Part shown: positions 63,080 through 64,000 of the stretch, piece by piece | Numbering within the stretch: position 1 is the stretch's first letter | How the letters are laid out: each line of letters starts with the position of its first letter | Assembly (NCBI RefSeq): GCF_014486695.1 | Contig: NZ_JACTAB010000001.1 | Coordinates: 186,001 to 250,000 of the forward strand | Source: Flavobacterium buctense | Lineage (GTDB): Bacteria > Bacteroidota > Bacteroidia > Flavobacteriales > Flavobacteriaceae | Length of the DNA: 64,000 nucleotides | Direction of reading: 5' to 3' | Notes under the pieces: model-generated | Seen by the model: the letters and a program-made list of their open reading frames with translations, nothing else | The model's database searches: none | Told to the model about the DNA's origin: nothing | Translations under genes and position numbers: made by a program

Positions 63080-63087
63080 TATTTTTG
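63080..63087 (+). promoter_or_regulatory. -7 element of glyS
   Basis: TATTTTTG fits TAnnTTTG, 7 nt before the ATG, so the glyS mRNA may have almost no leader. No TTG at the ideal -33 spacing. Confidence 0.45.
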
Positions 63088-63094
63088 CAGCATT

Positions 63095-64000
63095 ATGGCA
63101 AAACAAGAAGATTTATTTAAGAATGTAGTTTCGCATGCAAAAGAGTACGGCTTTATTTTCCCGTCGAGCGAAATATATGATGGTTTGAGCGCAGTATATG
63201 ATTACGCGCAAAACGGCGTCGAATTAAAAAAGAACATAAGAGAATATTGGTGGAAAGCTATGGTGCAAATGCATGAAAATATTGTTGGTCTTGATGCCGC
63301 GATTTTGATGCATCCGACCACTTGGAAAGCTTCGGGTCACGTGGATGCGTTTAACGATCCGTTGATTGACAATAAGGATTCTAAAAAAAGATACAGAGCC
63401 GACGTTTTAATTGAGGATTATGCCGAAAAATTAAACCTGAAAGCCAAAAAAGAAATTGAAAAAGCCCGCGAGCGTTTTGGCGCTTCTTTTGACGAAGAGC
63501 AATACAAAACGACCAATCCGCGAGTGATGGAATATTTGGCCAAAGAGCGTGAAATTCTGGAAAGAATGGGTCGTTCGCTTGGTGCCGGAGATTTAGAAGA
63601 TGTAAAAGCCTTAATCGAAGAACTGGAAATTGCCGATCCGGAAACCGGATCGAGAAATTGGACGGATGTGAAGCAATTCAACTTGATGTTTGGCACCAAA
63701 CTCGGAGCTTCAGCTGAAAATGCTATGGATTTATACTTGCGTCCGGAAACCGCTCAAGGTATTTTCGTGAATTTCTTAAACGTGCAAAAAACCGGAAGAA
63801 TGAAGATTCCGTTTGGTATTGCGCAAACCGGGAAAGCTTTCCGTAACGAGATTGTAGCGCGTCAGTTTATTTTCCGTATGCGTGAGTTTGAACAAATGGA
63901 AATGCAGTTTTTTGTAAAACCGGGTGAAGAAATGAAATGGTACGAGTACTGGAAAGATACCCGTTTGAAATGGCATTTGTCCTTAGGTTTAGGCAAAGAA
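63095..64000 (+). CDS. glyS: Glycyl-tRNA synthetase (dimeric, eukaryote/archaeal-like), 5' part
   Basis: Charges tRNA-Gly. The visible 302 residues belong to the single-chain dimeric type used by Bacteroidota, not the alpha2beta2 bacterial type. [30 protein letters not shown] is the usual start; class II motif 1 lies in [15 protein letters not shown], and motif 2 in [26 protein letters not shown]. The frame is open at the window edge, so motif 3 and the anticodon-binding domain are out of view. Divergent from comF, with a -7 box 7 nt before the ATG. Confidence 0.96.
   Translation, partial: MAKQEDLFKNVVSHAKEYGFIFPSSEIYDGLSAVYDYAQNGVELKKNIREYWWKAMVQMHENIVGLDAAILMHPTTWKASGHVDAFNDPLIDNKDSKKRYRADVLIEDYAEKLNLKAKKEIEKARERFGASFDEEQYKTTNPRVMEYLAKEREILERMGRSLGAGDLEDVKALIEELEIADPETGSRNWTDVKQFNLMFGTKLGASAENAMDLYLRPETAQGIFVNFLNVQKTGRMKIPFGIAQTGKAFRNEIVARQFIFRMREFEQMEMQFFVKPGEEMKWYEYWKDTRLKWHLSLGLGKE

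Overview
The window is an AT-rich chromosomal segment from a member of the Bacteroidota, most probably a Flavobacterium or a close relative in the Flavobacteriaceae. Evidence: Bacteroidota-type promoters (TTG, about 19-21 nt, TAnnTTTG), GLPGLI and IPExxxVDY family proteins, a TonB-dependent receptor-like protein, an OmpA protein with thrombospondin type 3 repeats, DUF3108 next to tryptophan dioxygenase, a three-gene type B succinate dehydrogenase, and a GH92 glycosidase. Genes are dense and conserved. No tRNA, rRNA, CRISPR array, insertion sequence or prophage was seen; the window is mostly core genome.

Layout. 1-263: start of a leftward PLP-enzyme gene. 370-6030: uvrC, a patatin/beta-barrel outer-membrane protein and an amino-acid permease. 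6176-8662: tyrosine catabolism (hmgA, hppD). 8680-11491: secreted M48 protease plus an unknown secreted protein. 11632-14767: a candidate small RNA, DUF3108, kynA and an M23 lipoprotein. 14836-18111: pgi, a small membrane protein, an RlpA-like protein and a CYTH phosphatase. 18202-21544: a PF10136-like membrane protein, dinB and a small XRE regulator. 21808-25548: a tiny exported protein and the GLPGLI/TonB-receptor pair. 25568-30885, leftward: acpP, fabF, rnc, an IPExxxVDY protein, pyk and a Bax1-like membrane protein. 31002-35035: purN, rnhA, a PfkB kinase and purF. 35090-35400: two homologous tandem small-RNA-like units. 35466-37382, leftward: sodA and an MFS carrier. 37491-46788: a GNAT enzyme, an AddA-like helicase-nuclease, kbl, ompA and an AddB-like nuclease. 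46837-49778, leftward: an alpha/beta hydrolase, an M24 peptidase and a Crp-family regulator. 49866-55528: a ChaN-like protein, a lipoprotein and sdhCAB. 55634-60176: an EEP hydrolase, GH92 and an omega-amidase-like nitrilase. 60202-62997, leftward: two lipoproteins and comF. 63095-64000: the start of glyS.

Functional links: hmgA and hppD are successive steps of tyrosine degradation; kynA starts tryptophan degradation; acpP/fabF serve fatty-acid synthesis; purN/purF serve purine synthesis; sdhCAB is a complete complex II; the AddA-like and AddB-like genes probably act together in double-strand-break repair although kbl and ompA lie between them.

The least explained signals are non-coding. Two RNA-like units at about 35126-35200 and 35316-35396 share an identical 30-nt core, and each has its own promoter-like element and terminator hairpin. 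A third structured unit lies at about 11644-11756, upstream of the DUF3108 gene. These are the best candidates for something undescribed, or for a known class such as Flavo-1 that cannot be confirmed by eye.
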